A DNA stretch of 64,000 nt, taken from positions 1-64,000 of the forward strand of contig DDQG01000008.1 of assembly GCA_002342585.1 (NCBI GenBank), given 5' to 3'. Shown one piece after another: positions 16,720-25,921 of the stretch; the stretch's first letter is position 1; each line of letters opens with the position of its first letter. The notes under the pieces were generated by a model. That model did no database searches. It was not told the origin of the DNA and saw only the letters and a program-made list of their open reading frames with translations. Position numbers and translations under genes: made by a program. The stretch comes from Prevotellaceae bacterium UBA2448. Lineage in GTDB: Bacteria; Bacteroidota; Bacteroidia; Bacteroidales; Bacteroidaceae.

Positions 16720-18009
16720 TTATCTTACGAATTGCTTTAATACGGTTCCATCGGCACGACGAACGATATTGATACCAGGATGAAGTCCGTTTTGGCGTGC
16801 TCCTGATACAGTGTAGATTGTTTCCACTCCTTCTGTCTGAGCAGCAGGAAGTGTAGGAACAGATGTATGGCCTTCGTACTCAGCAACAAAACCGGTGGTA
16901 ACAGATTCTGTTCCCTTTACATTATAGGTATATGATTCTCCACCCTTAGCAAGGATATAGACAGAACCACCTGTGTGGGTTAGGTCAGCATCAACGCTAA
17001 GACCCATACATTTTGTATCACTTGTTTCTACAATGATACTCTTGCCAGAGGCTATGATAGTTACGTTGGTAGAATCACTAAACGTAACCGAACCGCCGTT
17101 GTTTACTGTCTTAGCTGTCTGTAGCTTACCCTTTATTCCTTTCGAACCGTCACCAATGGCGTTGATAGTGATGTTGCCTCCAGGGATATAAGCCAGCCAG
17201 TTGCTCTTGATACCAGAAGATTCCTTTCCTGTAACATCGATATTGATAGTTCCGTCAATAATTTGTAGAAGGCTATCTGCCTTGATTCCATCGGCATCGT
17301 CACCTGACACAGTAAGATTAAGAGTACCACCCTTGATGAGAACAGTTCCATAGTCATCGGAGTCGATACAATCGCTGCCTGTATTGGAAATATTCAAGGT
17401 ACCCCCATTCATCTGGAAGTAGTTCTGATCACTCTTCACCTTTCCCTCGCCACAATGTATGCCATCGCCGACAGCAGAAAGAATGTTGATAGTGCCTACT
17501 GTCTTCTTCAACTGCAGATATTCCTTAGCGCTGATGGCATGTTTTTTGTTTCCTGTCACATTGAGAGTTCCACTACCAGAGAACTCTGGATGACCAGTTG
17601 TATAGAACGCAGCCTTCTGTACGCCTGAAGCATAGTCAACAAGTGTGTTTTCAGTTCCAGCCACCAAAACAACAGCTATTCGCTTGCTACATTCCACATC
17701 GATTGCAGCACCCTTCTTACTTTCTATACTTACTCCATTGAGCTGAAGAGTCAGTTTGTAACTACCGTTTATGGTAAGTCCTCCATCAGTAGTACTACCA
17801 GATATGTCGTAAACATATTCTTCGGTTGTAGTAGTCGATCTCAACGTTACATAGCCACCGTTTACAGACGAAGTAACTGATGCAGTAGCTGGAATGTTTA
17901 CACTTGCCGACGAACCATCAAAGACTACTTTGATGACATCGCCTTCTGCTGCTTTCATGCTTGATGTGAACACGAAAAAGAGGCAAAGGAGTAAGCTGAA
18001 TTGTTTCAT
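16720..18009 (-). CDS. Cthe_2159-like carbohydrate-binding beta-helix protein
   Basis: 429 residues with a signal peptide (about 1-20, ending MKA). The body consists of short repeats such as GDGIHCGEGKVK, SDCIDSDDYGTVLIKGGTLNL and ADGIKADSLLQIIDGTINI, typical of right-handed parallel beta-helices of the PF14262 type, whose characterised member binds cellulose and pectin with calcium. The C-terminal ~30 residues (IYTVSGARQNGLHPGINIVRR) resemble the C-terminal module common on exported Bacteroidales proteins. It is probably surface-exposed or periplasmic and binds polysaccharide; no catalytic motif is seen. It has its own TACCTTTG promoter box. Confidence 0.75.
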   Translation of the reverse strand: MKQFSLLLCLFFVFTSSMKAAEGDVIKVVFDGSSASVNIPATASVTSSVNGGYVTLRSTTTTEEYVYDISGSTTDGGLTINGSYKLTLQLNGVSIESKKGAAIDVECSKRIAVVLVAGTENTLVDYASGVQKAAFYTTGHPEFSGSGTLNVTGNKKHAISAKEYLQLKKTVGTINILSAVGDGIHCGEGKVKSDQNYFQMNGGTLNISNTGSDCIDSDDYGTVLIKGGTLNLTVSGDDADGIKADSLLQIIDGTINIDVTGKESSGIKSNWLAYIPGGNITINAIGDGSKGIKGKLQTAKTVNNGGSVTFSDSTNVTIIASGKSIIVETSDTKCMGLSVDADLTHTGGSVYILAKGGESYTYNVKGTESVTTGFVAEYEGHTSVPTLPAAQTEGVETIYTVSGARQNGLHPGINIVRRADGTVLKQFVR

Positions 18010-18035
18010 AGAACAGAGGATTATGAATTTGCTGG

Positions 18036-18043
18036 CAAAGGTA
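18036..18043 (-). promoter_or_regulatory. -7 box upstream of beta-helix protein gene
   Basis: TACCTTTG on the minus strand, 27 bp before the ATG at 18009. Confidence 0.55.
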
Positions 18044-18065
18044 CGACATTATTTTTATATATGAG

Positions 18066-18102
18066 AAACCGAATGCTCAAAATAAAATTGAGCACTCGGT
18101 TT
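18066..18102 (-). terminator. Terminator hairpin after secDF
   Basis: Fifteen-bp arms (18066-18080 and 18088-18102, one mismatch) around a 7-base A/T loop, 45 bp past the secDF stop. The T-tract is stronger on the plus strand than on the minus strand. Confidence 0.55.
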
Positions 18103-18146
18103 TTACTTATTATTCAGTACGAAAGAGTGTACTGGGGAACATTCAA

Positions 18147-21100
18147 TTATTCAGCTGTCTCAGCAGGAGCATCTTCTTCCTTGATGCGAGCACCCATTAC
18201 GAGGTATGCAGTAGGAGCTGCGATGAAGAGAGATGAGAATGTACCGATTACGACACCAAGTATCATAGCGAATGAGAACGAACGGATGCTGTCGCCACCA
18301 AGGATGAAGATTACAGCAAGAACGATGAATGTAGATACTGAAGTGTTTACGGTACGAGTAAGACAGGCATTGAGCGAGTCGTTGAAGTTAAGCTGACGAT
18401 CACGACGTGGGTGGTTCTGGAATGTCTCACGAATACGGTCGAAGACAACCACTTTATCGTTGATAGAGTAACCGATAACTGTCAGGATAGCTCCGATGAA
18501 TGTCTGGTCGATTTCGAGTGAGAAGCCAATCCAACCGTAGCAGAGTGAGAATGCACCGATAACGAGGATTGTATCGACAATCAGAGCGAGGATAGAACCA
18601 ATCGAGTATGCCACGTTGCGGAAACGAACGAGGATATACACGAAGATTACTACGATTGCGAAGAGTACGGAAAGGATAGCTCCGTATGTGATGTCTTCAG
18701 CTATTGAAGGTCCTACCTTTTGAGAAGATACGATAGAACCACCCTCGCGATTGTCGCGATCGAGGAATGCTTCTTCAGATACTGTTGAAGCAACCATACC
18801 ACCATCGACGAATGCCTTGTAGAGGAGGCTTTCGATAAGAGCATCAGACTCAGCATTATTCTCGTTGATGAGGTAGTTGGTAGATACACGAACATTTGTA
18901 CCTGTAGTACCAAGTGCGATAACTGTTACGTTTACAGCCTCATCATTCTTTGCGTTAGCTTGGAACTGCTTAACGATAGCTGCCTTCACATCCTCTGTCT
19001 GTACTGGCTGCAGGAATTCTACCTTATAGTTGCGACCACCTGTGAAGTCGATAGACTGACTGAGTCCGCGAACAAAGAAGCTGCATACAGAGATAAGAAC
19101 GAATGCACCGAAGATAACGAATGACTTCTTATATTTACCCATGAAGTTGATAGATGAGTTTTCCATCATCTTATTGATAGAGAACTTAGTGTCGAACTTC
19201 AAATCCTGCCACTTGCCATTGTTTACGAAGTGCTCGAATACGATACGAGTGAGCCATACAGCAGTAAAGAATGAGCAGACGATACCAATCATAAGGGTTG
19301 TAGCGAATCCCTTGATAGGACCAGTACCGAAGTTGTAGAGGATAATACCTGTGAGGATAGTAGTTACGTTTGAGTCGAAGATGGCAGAGAAGGCGTTGCT
19401 ATAACCAGCAGCAACAGCATTCTTGATGTTCTTGCCTGCACGCATTTCTTCTTTTGTACGCTCGTAGATGAGCACGTTAGCATCGACAGCCATACCAAGG
19501 GTGAGCACCATACCGGCGATACCTGACATTGTGAGGGCTGCACCAAGACTGGTGAGGATACCGAATGAGAAGAAGAAGTTGAGGATAAGTGCGCAGTTGG
19601 CAACCATACCTTCGCGCAAACCATACATGAATACCATGTAGAGCATCAGTACGATGAAGGCAACGATACAAGAGATGAAACCTGCTTCGATAGACTGCTG
19701 ACCAAGTGTAGGACCAACGATGTCTTCCTGAACGATTTGTGCAGGAGCAGGCATCTTACCTGACTGGAGCACGTTTGCAAGGTCCTTAGTATCGTTTGTT
19801 GTGAAGTTACCAGTAATCTGAGAACTACCACCATCAATCTTTCCGTTTACGTTTGGAGCTGAATAAACGAGGTTATCGAGGACGATAGCAATTGCATGAC
19901 CTACGTTAGCCTCTGTAAGGCTTGACCACTTACGGGCACCTTCTGTGTTCATCTTCATAGAAACACATGGGTTGCCATACTGGTCGAACTCATCCTTAGC
20001 CTCAGTAACTACTTCGCCCTCGAGTGGAGCACGACCATTAGTACCTGTAGTACGGATTGCATAGAGTTCGAATACCTTTCCAGCCTTATCCATTGACTTC
20101 ACGCCCCATTTGAGTGAGAGGTCGATTGGGAAAATCTGCTTTGCTGTTGCGCTATTGAGCAGGCTGTTGATTTCAGCAGTATCGCTTGCAAGAGCATAAC
20201 CAACCATACAACCGGCAGCACCCTGAATTGGCTGAAGCATTGCGAAGAGAGGATTTTCCTTCTTTGCTTCTTCAGTAGCCTTCTTCTGAGCCTTACCAGC
20301 ATTGCTGGAAAGTTCGTCGGCACTAACCTGAGAAAGGAGAGCCTTTGCCTTGCTTGAGTCTGCCTTGAGAGCATCCTCTGCAACTGAGTCGGCAGCAGCA
20401 ACATCTTCTGTAGCAGTTGTGTCAACTACCTCAGCAGCACCACGAAGTGCATTGTTGAGTTGTGCGAGGTAAGGAACGATAACCTGAGTGTCATAAGTCT
20501 CCCAGAATTCGAGGTTTGCACTACCCTGGAGGAGTTTACGAACACGCTCTGGCTCCTTGATACCTGGCAACTCTACCATGATACGGCCTGCAGCGCCTTC
20601 AATCTTCTGAATGTTTGGCTGAACAACACCGAAACGGTCGATACGAGTACGGAGCACGTTGAATGAGTTGTTTACAGCCTCATCAACACTTTCGCGAAGA
20701 ACGGCCTCTACCTCAGAATCAGAAGAGTTGGTGTTTACCTTACCCTTCAACTGCTGTGTGGCAAAGATGGTAGCAAGTGGCTGACCATTGCTGTTCTCTT
20801 TAAAAGCCTTGACAAATAGTGTGATAAAATCGCTCTGACTTTCCTGGCTTTCCTTTGCTGCCTGTGAAACAGCCTTTGTGAAAGCTTCGTCAGTCTTGTG
20901 GTCGGCAAGTGTCTTTACAACCTCAGGAACACTCACTTCGAGGATTACGTTCATACCACCCTTCAGGTCAAGACCAAGACCGATGGCTGTTTCACGACAA
21001 TCCTTCAATGTGTAGCTACCGAGATAGAATGGAGTCGAGTTGAGCGAATCCAAGTAAAGCTCTGCATCCTCTTCACTCATTTTCTCAGCCTGCTTCTCAA

Positions 21101-21191
21101 CATAAGAAGTAGCAATAGAGAAAGACAAATAGAAGCAGCAGATGAGAGTCAGTGCCACCGCAAGGAATTTGATGAATCCTTTGTTTTGCAT
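18147..21191 (-). CDS. secDF: Fused protein translocase subunit SecDF
   Basis: An RND-type membrane protein that uses the proton gradient to pull exported proteins through SecYEG. 1014 residues, the fused SecD-SecF form usual in Bacteroidota. The SecD half has one N-terminal helix, the GLGLDLKGGMNV motif, periplasmic domains, and a helix cluster with LTLGMAVDANVLIYER. The SecF half begins near residue 680 with its own helix, SIDFTGGRNYKVEF and VIGYSINDKVVVFDRIRE. An Ala/Ser/Lys-rich insertion (about residues 255-305) lies in the first periplasmic domain. Codon use is strongly biased, as in highly expressed genes. It has a TACCTTTG box 46 bp upstream. Confidence 0.96.
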   Translation of the reverse strand: MQNKGFIKFLAVALTLICCFYLSFSIATSYVEKQAEKMSEEDAELYLDSLNSTPFYLGSYTLKDCRETAIGLGLDLKGGMNVILEVSVPEVVKTLADHKTDEAFTKAVSQAAKESQESQSDFITLFVKAFKENSNGQPLATIFATQQLKGKVNTNSSDSEVEAVLRESVDEAVNNSFNVLRTRIDRFGVVQPNIQKIEGAAGRIMVELPGIKEPERVRKLLQGSANLEFWETYDTQVIVPYLAQLNNALRGAAEVVDTTATEDVAAADSVAEDALKADSSKAKALLSQVSADELSSNAGKAQKKATEEAKKENPLFAMLQPIQGAAGCMVGYALASDTAEINSLLNSATAKQIFPIDLSLKWGVKSMDKAGKVFELYAIRTTGTNGRAPLEGEVVTEAKDEFDQYGNPCVSMKMNTEGARKWSSLTEANVGHAIAIVLDNLVYSAPNVNGKIDGGSSQITGNFTTNDTKDLANVLQSGKMPAPAQIVQEDIVGPTLGQQSIEAGFISCIVAFIVLMLYMVFMYGLREGMVANCALILNFFFSFGILTSLGAALTMSGIAGMVLTLGMAVDANVLIYERTKEEMRAGKNIKNAVAAGYSNAFSAIFDSNVTTILTGIILYNFGTGPIKGFATTLMIGIVCSFFTAVWLTRIVFEHFVNNGKWQDLKFDTKFSINKMMENSSINFMGKYKKSFVIFGAFVLISVCSFFVRGLSQSIDFTGGRNYKVEFLQPVQTEDVKAAIVKQFQANAKNDEAVNVTVIALGTTGTNVRVSTNYLINENNAESDALIESLLYKAFVDGGMVASTVSEEAFLDRDNREGGSIVSSQKVGPSIAEDITYGAILSVLFAIVVIFVYILVRFRNVAYSIGSILALIVDTILVIGAFSLCYGWIGFSLEIDQTFIGAILTVIGYSINDKVVVFDRIRETFQNHPRRDRQLNFNDSLNACLTRTVNTSVSTFIVLAVIFILGGDSIRSFSFAMILGVVIGTFSSLFIAAPTAYLVMGARIKEEDAPAETAE

Positions 21192-21236
21192 TGTTGTTTG
21201 TTATTAAAAATGTGTATTATAAAGTTTTTCAGCCCG

Positions 21237-21244
21237 CAAAGGTA
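21237..21244 (-). promoter_or_regulatory. -7 box of secDF promoter
   Basis: TACCTTTG on the minus strand, 46 bp before the ATG. Confidence 0.55.
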
Positions 21245-21320
21245 AGACATTTAATTTATATTTGTGGTTGAAGAAATGAGATTTTTTCATTCTTCAGTCA
21301 AAAATATGCGTTTTTCATGC

Positions 21321-22394
21321 CTATGGTTGCAATTCCAGCCATGCATAAATAGGAAAATGGTCACTCATTTTACTATATGCATCAACTTTTGCATTGTATG
21401 CTTTTATGTTTTCCGAAGTCAGGATATTATCGATTCGGAAGTACATTCCAGAACGGTTGTAACTGAATCCTACTCCACACCCAGAACGAGTGTAAGCATC
21501 GTTGAGCAGACGGGTAAGGCGATAATGAGTGTAGGAATTGACTGGCGCGTTGAAATCGCCCATACAGAGTACATACTTGCTGTCGCTTTGCTCTATGTGC
21601 TTAGCGATGGAATCGGCCTGTGTGGCACGAATGTAATTGGCAGCTTTCAACTTGGTAATCAGCGAATCGTATTTTTCTTCATTATCCTCACCTTCCGGAT
21701 TTTCAATTATCGACTTGTAATTGTCCTTGTCTGCTGCTTGCAGTTTGTACGATTCCATGTGGTTGTTCACAACGAGAATTGTATCATTTCCCTTCACTAC
21801 CTTATGAGCAAAACTGCCATTTGTAGAAGACTCATAATTAATGCGTTCGCTACTGATTATAGGGTATTTAGACAAAAGTAGCAGGTGGAGCATAGGCTTG
21901 ATTGTATCTATCCCTATGTAAGGATAGATGGAATCACAGAGTTGGTGAAGGGTAGCCTCTGGGATGTTTTCCATCTCTTGAATACAAACTATGTCAGCCC
22001 CACTCTCTCGAATATATCCCAACACTATATTTTCGTCCCAAGGTACATCTCTAACATCACCAAACCCCATCACATTATAACTCAACACCTTGAATGCTCC
22101 TTCAGGTATTTTAGAAGAGAAGTTCACAGGAAAGAAATCACGGATGGAATCGGCACAAATCAACATTCCGACAATACTTACAAGCATAAACCGGCGTTTG
22201 ATTACCAGCCAGATAAACAGAAAGAAAATAGAGGCACAAAGGAAAATAGGAAGGAACATTCCCCAGTAGGAATAGTCTGGATAGTCATGACTGTTCAGTC
22301 GGTAGGTATAGGAACACAACACAAGTGCCACAACAATCATTATGTTTGCAGCAACAAGAAAATACTGTACCAGCTTACCTATTCCTCTTAACAT
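21321..22394 (-). CDS. Membrane-anchored endonuclease/exonuclease/phosphatase-family protein
   Basis: 357 residues. Three N-terminal membrane helices (about 10-90) are followed by an EEP-fold domain with the metal and catalytic motifs VLSYNVMGFG, IVCIQEME (Glu), VVNNHME (His), CMGDFNAP (Asp, Asn) and MSDHFPIYA (Asp-His). Family members cut nucleic acids, phospholipids or inositol phosphates; with the membrane anchor an extracytoplasmic phosphodiesterase acting on lipids or DNA is likely. It follows the rhomboid gene by 21 bp on the same strand. Confidence 0.85.
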   Translation of the reverse strand: MLRGIGKLVQYFLVAANIMIVVALVLCSYTYRLNSHDYPDYSYWGMFLPIFLCASIFFLFIWLVIKRRFMLVSIVGMLICADSIRDFFPVNFSSKIPEGAFKVLSYNVMGFGDVRDVPWDENIVLGYIRESGADIVCIQEMENIPEATLHQLCDSIYPYIGIDTIKPMLHLLLLSKYPIISSERINYESSTNGSFAHKVVKGNDTILVVNNHMESYKLQAADKDNYKSIIENPEGEDNEEKYDSLITKLKAANYIRATQADSIAKHIEQSDSKYVLCMGDFNAPVNSYTHYRLTRLLNDAYTRSGCGVGFSYNRSGMYFRIDNILTSENIKAYNAKVDAYSKMSDHFPIYAWLELQP

Positions 22395-22415
22395 AATAAA
22401 TAATGTGGAAACCTT

Positions 22416-23213
22416 CTATCTCTTGCTCTCGTCAAACAAGGTTTGCTTTTCACTCTCCGTAAGACTCTGATAACCACCTGTGCGCACTTTGTCAAGAATG
22501 CGATCTATCTCGTCTGCATGTTCGCGTTTGCGAGAATTGTATTCGTAGTCCTTTGTATAGTTATCATTATAATGCACATGCATTGTTGTAGTCGATTCCT
22601 GCTTCTGCCAGAAGTTCTGACCGAAATGTATGGTTTTGCGCTGAGCAGCATTTCGCCAATAGAGGATGAGCAGAAGTCCAAACAACATACCACCAAGATG
22701 GGCAAAGTGAGCCACACCATCTGCCCCACTAATTCCCTCGAAAATTTCGATGGCAGCATACATGCACACAAACCACTTAGCCTTGATGGGGAAAGGAATC
22801 GGAATGATGAAAAGTCGTTCCTCCGGGAATGTCATACCGAAGGCGAGCAGAATGCCATATACAGCACCTGAAGCACCTATAGTCATAGCATAAGGAGCAA
22901 TAATTCCGAGTGCCTGTCCGAATTCCTGAACAAGTCCGGCGCCAATTCCGCATACTAAATAATATAGGAGGAATCGACTTCCGCCCCATACCTGTTCCAT
23001 GATTCTACCAAACATCCACAAGGCAAACATATTAAAAAATATGTGAGTAAATCCACCATGCATGAACATATAGGTAATGAGCTGGTGAGGCATAAACATA
23101 CCAGAACCCCAATACCAAAGTCCTAAATTCAAAGTTGTGGTGATATGAAACAATGAATCTATAATAAATGCTGCAATATTCAGCAACAGCAATGATTTCA
23201 CTACAGGAGGCAT
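22416..23213 (-). CDS. Rhomboid-family intramembrane serine protease
   Basis: 265 residues with about six helices. The rhomboid signature is complete: HGGFTHIFFNMFALWMFG (oxyanion-side His/Asn), TIGASGAVYG with nucleophile Ser115, and GVAHFAHLGG with the catalytic His (H169/H172). The C-terminal ~70 residues are cytoplasmic and polar (EYNSRKREHADEIDRILDKVRTGG), with a short motif often found after the last helix in Bacteroidota rhomboids. It cleaves helices within the membrane; the substrate is not deducible. A TAATTTTG box lies 29 bp upstream. Confidence 0.92.
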   Translation of the reverse strand: MPPVVKSLLLLNIAAFIIDSLFHITTTLNLGLWYWGSGMFMPHQLITYMFMHGGFTHIFFNMFALWMFGRIMEQVWGGSRFLLYYLVCGIGAGLVQEFGQALGIIAPYAMTIGASGAVYGILLAFGMTFPEERLFIIPIPFPIKAKWFVCMYAAIEIFEGISGADGVAHFAHLGGMLFGLLLILYWRNAAQRKTIHFGQNFWQKQESTTTMHVHYNDNYTKDYEYNSRKREHADEIDRILDKVRTGGYQSLTESEKQTLFDESKR

Positions 23214-23241
23214 AAATTTCTATTTTCTTTAAAAATCGGTG

Positions 23242-23249
23242 CAAAATTA
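23242..23249 (-). promoter_or_regulatory. -7 box of rhomboid gene
   Basis: TAATTTTG on the minus strand, matching TAnnTTTG. Confidence 0.45.
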
Positions 23250-23330
23250 CTATTTTTAGGGCAATTCTATGCCAAAAATGCTACTTTTGGTGCTTTTTTT
23301 TATAAAAATTCAAATTTTTTTTGGAAAATA

Positions 23331-23361
23331 TTTGTACTCATATCTGAAAACCATATATTTG
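23331..23361 (+). promoter_or_regulatory. Promoter of HU gene
   Basis: TTTG (23331-23334), 19-bp spacer, TATATTTG (23354-23361): a textbook Bacteroidota housekeeping promoter, 77 bp before the HU start. Confidence 0.7.
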
Positions 23362-23437
23362 CAATGCAAAAAACGGAAAAACATATTCAACTTTTAAAAA
23401 ACATTATTTATTAACCTTTATCTTATTCTATTTAGTT

Positions 23438-23710
23438 ATGAATAAAAGTGAACTCGTAAGCTCAATCGCTGCTAAGAGTGGCCTGAGCAAGGAAGCTTCT
23501 AAGAAAGCTCTTGATGCAACTATCGAAGCAATTACTGCTGCTCTTAAGGGTGGTGATAAGGTAGCTCTCGTTGGTTTTGGTACATTCTCTGTATCTAAGC
23601 GTGCTGCTCGCCAGGGTATCAACCCAGCAACTAAGCAGGCTATCAAGATCCCTGCAAAGAAGATTGCTAAGTTCAAGGCTGGTGCTGACATCGACAAGGC
23701 TATCAACTAA
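23438..23710 (+). CDS. HU-family nucleoid DNA-binding protein
   Basis: 90 residues, the canonical HU length. The N-terminal helical dimerisation part (MNKSELVSSIAAKSGLSKEASKKAL) is followed by the beta-arm (KVALVGFGTFSVSKRAARQGINPATKQAIKIPAKK), which contains the conserved GFGTF and RxGxNPxT motifs. It bends and compacts DNA. Codon choice is extremely biased (GCT, AAG), consistent with very high expression. It has a perfect promoter and a strong terminator of its own. Confidence 0.96.
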   Translation: MNKSELVSSIAAKSGLSKEASKKALDATIEAITAALKGGDKVALVGFGTFSVSKRAARQGINPATKQAIKIPAKKIAKFKAGADIDKAIN

Positions 23711-23730
23711 TCAGTTTATTTGAACAAATT

Positions 23731-23780
23731 AAAACACATTGGAAGAGGGCCCTTAATGAGCCCATCCAATGTGTTTTTTT
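23731..23780 (+). terminator. Rho-independent terminator of HU gene
   Basis: Perfect 13-bp arms (23731-23743 and 23765-23777) with an inner GGGC/GCCC stem, followed by a run of T (23774-23780). Confidence 0.85.
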
Positions 23781-23839
23781 CTACTTTTATCATTCCAAAC
23801 ACCATTTTTCAAGGTTTAAAACAACACAAAAAGAAAGAA

Positions 23840-24454
23840 ATGAAACGATCCTCCCATCTATATATATATATAATGTGTATGATGATTTGTTTCCTTTGTG
23901 GTTGCAAGGGAAAACAAAAACCTGAGTCAGACACAACTGTCACAAAAGTAAAACCGACACCAGTAGAAGTAACACCCAAAAGTGTAGAAACCAGAGGCAT
24001 CATCGGCGAAGGTTCATCAATGAATGTGATGCAACTCATCGAATATGATGGTGACACACTCGACATCGTAACTGCCAACCAGATGGTTATGGGAGGACTC
24101 ATCGTAGGCGATGCAGTAGATGTTGTTTATAGTTTAATTGGAGACAATCTTGTGGCACAGACAGCTGTCAACCTCACATCCCTGCAACACTTATGGTCGC
24201 AGCATGTGGGAGGAGGCGAGAAAAAAAGTCTGGAAATCGACGACAAAGGACTTGCCACAACATACAATATGAGCATACAATACGATCGCTGGGCTGTGCG
24301 AAATGGTTTGCTTATGCTTTCAACACCTAAAAAGGTAGGTGACGAAAAACCTGCTAATGTGGATACATTCCAAATAATGATGTTGACAGAAGACAGCCTT
24401 GTGCTGATGTCAAACTCTATAGCATTCTCCACAGCATTTTATCGAGACAACTAA
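23840..24454 (+). CDS. Lipocalin-like lipoprotein, function unknown
   Basis: 204 residues from the ATG at 23840; an upstream in-frame start at 23720 would run through the HU terminator and is rejected. The signal peptide ends in a lipobox (LCGC), so the protein is a lipoprotein. After a proline/threonine-rich linker come beta-rich segments (SSMNVMQLIEYDGDTLDIV, RWAVRNGLLMLSTP, TFQIMMLTEDSLVLMS) that resemble the Bacteroidales lipocalin-like families. The end of the pattern, with TFQIMMLTEDSLVL, is typical of these. It lies 53 bp upstream of the DUF2264 gene, possibly in one operon. Confidence 0.6.
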   Translation: MKRSSHLYIYIMCMMICFLCGCKGKQKPESDTTVTKVKPTPVEVTPKSVETRGIIGEGSSMNVMQLIEYDGDTLDIVTANQMVMGGLIVGDAVDVVYSLIGDNLVAQTAVNLTSLQHLWSQHVGGGEKKSLEIDDKGLATTYNMSIQYDRWAVRNGLLMLSTPKKVGDEKPANVDTFQIMMLTEDSLVLMSNSIAFSTAFYRDN

Positions 24455-24507
24455 GTATTGCAACTTTGAAACATTGCAACTTTGAAACAATTAATCCCCC
24501 AAATACC

Positions 24508-25851
24508 ATGAAACATCTTTCTCTTATAGCAATCATGCTATTAGCTTCTGTTTCTGTATCTGCTAAGAAGCAAGAACAGAAGACCGACCGCGAAGTGTGG
24601 GTCGATATAATGTACCAGATGGCAGAACCAGTCATGAAGAATATGGCTGAAGGAAAACTCCAGCAAGTGATGGACACTACTGGTGGATGCAAAAACCTGG
24701 AACTCTCCCCTACTTGGGACAATCGAAACAAGAAAGTTGCCTATATGGAAGCCTTCGGCCGACTGCTTGCCGGACTGGCTCCCTGGCTCAATATGCCCGA
24801 TGATGACACACCTGAATCGGCTAAGCGCAAACAATTGCGTGAGTGGACTCGCAAAGCTATCATCAATGCTGTTGACCCTAACTCGCCCGACAGACTCGGT
24901 TGGGAAAGTGGTGGACAGACTCTTGTCGATGGAGCTTATGTCGTAGAAGGACTCTTCCGCGGATATGACTCACTTTGGGTTCCGCTGCCACAGGAAACAA
25001 AAAATCTATACATCAAAGAACTGAAAGGTCTTCGCCGTTACGACCCTCCATACACTAACTGGTTGCTTTTCATAGCGATGGAGGAGAGCTTCCTTATGTA
25101 TGTAGGAGCCGACTACGACCCATACAGAATAAAAATGGCTCTCGCCAAGATTGAAGAATGGTACATTGGTGACGGAATCTATAGCGACGGACCATCATTC
25201 GCTTTCGACTACTATAATTCCTATGTCATCCAACCTATGTACTACGAATGTCTTGAGATGATTTCTGCCCGTCAGGGAAACAACAGCTACCTCATCTTCG
25301 GCAAGACAAACGACAAGGTTCGCACAGCTAAAAACCGTCTGGGGGAAGTGCGCAAGAGAATGCAGAAATGGTCTGTCATCCTGGAGCGATTCATCTCTCC
25401 GGAAGGCACCTTCCCAGTTGTGGGCAGAAGCATTCCATACCGAATGGCGACCCTCCAGCCTCTTGCCCTGCTCGCCTGGCGTAAGCAGTTGCCAAAGGAA
25501 CTCCACGAAGGACAGGTTCGTGCAGCCCTCACAGCTGTAGCCAACCGAATGTTCTACGGACAGTTAGAGAACCCAGCAAAGAAAGCTTCTCCACTTAGCA
25601 AGAACTACAATAAAGGTGGATTCCTCACCATCGGATTTGTCGGACCTCATCCAAATGTAGCTGACTGGTACACCAATAATGGTTCACTCTACATGACCAG
25701 TCTTGCATTCATGGCTCTTGGTCTGCCACCAACCGACTCCTTCTGGATAGCCCCAGCAGAGAAGTGGACATCAAAGAAAGCTTGGGAAGGCGACGACTTC
25801 CCCAAGGATCACAAATGGGACATTAATAGCCAAAAACTTTATTGGGAATAA
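24508..25851 (+). CDS. Exported DUF2264 protein
   Basis: 447 residues from the ATG at 24508, which gives a clean signal peptide (MKHLSLIAIMLLASVSVSA). The sequence fits DUF2264, an alpha/alpha-toroid-like family seen near polysaccharide-use genes: YMEAFGRLLAGLAPWL, LVDGAYVVEGLFRG, DGPSFAFDYYNSYVIQPM and GWxxSxGSLYMTS-like blocks. A role in degrading or binding a glycan in the periplasm is inferred from family context only. It is followed by a strong two-way terminator. Confidence 0.8.
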   Translation: MKHLSLIAIMLLASVSVSAKKQEQKTDREVWVDIMYQMAEPVMKNMAEGKLQQVMDTTGGCKNLELSPTWDNRNKKVAYMEAFGRLLAGLAPWLNMPDDDTPESAKRKQLREWTRKAIINAVDPNSPDRLGWESGGQTLVDGAYVVEGLFRGYDSLWVPLPQETKNLYIKELKGLRRYDPPYTNWLLFIAMEESFLMYVGADYDPYRIKMALAKIEEWYIGDGIYSDGPSFAFDYYNSYVIQPMYYECLEMISARQGNNSYLIFGKTNDKVRTAKNRLGEVRKRMQKWSVILERFISPEGTFPVVGRSIPYRMATLQPLALLAWRKQLPKELHEGQVRAALTAVANRMFYGQLENPAKKASPLSKNYNKGGFLTIGFVGPHPNVADWYTNNGSLYMTSLAFMALGLPPTDSFWIAPAEKWTSKKAWEGDDFPKDHKWDINSQKLYWE

Positions 25852-25866
25852 ACTGTAACTTTAAAT

Positions 25867-25906
25867 AAAAAGAGCGCCAACTGCACTTGCAACTGGCGCT
25901 CTTTTT
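25867..25906. terminator. Bidirectional terminator
   Basis: Perfect 13-bp arms (25867-25879 and 25894-25906) of the form AAAAAGAGCGCCA, giving U-tracts on both strands. It serves the plus-strand DUF2264 gene and the minus-strand HU-related gene. Confidence 0.88.
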
Positions 25907-25921
25907 GTATTATAGCATTCA

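Noticed and set aside
21268..21298. TGAAGAA-TTCTTCA hairpin after secDF promoter as terminator of the EEP gene
   Set aside because: It lies upstream, not downstream, of the EEP coding end relative to transcription, and the stem has a bulge.
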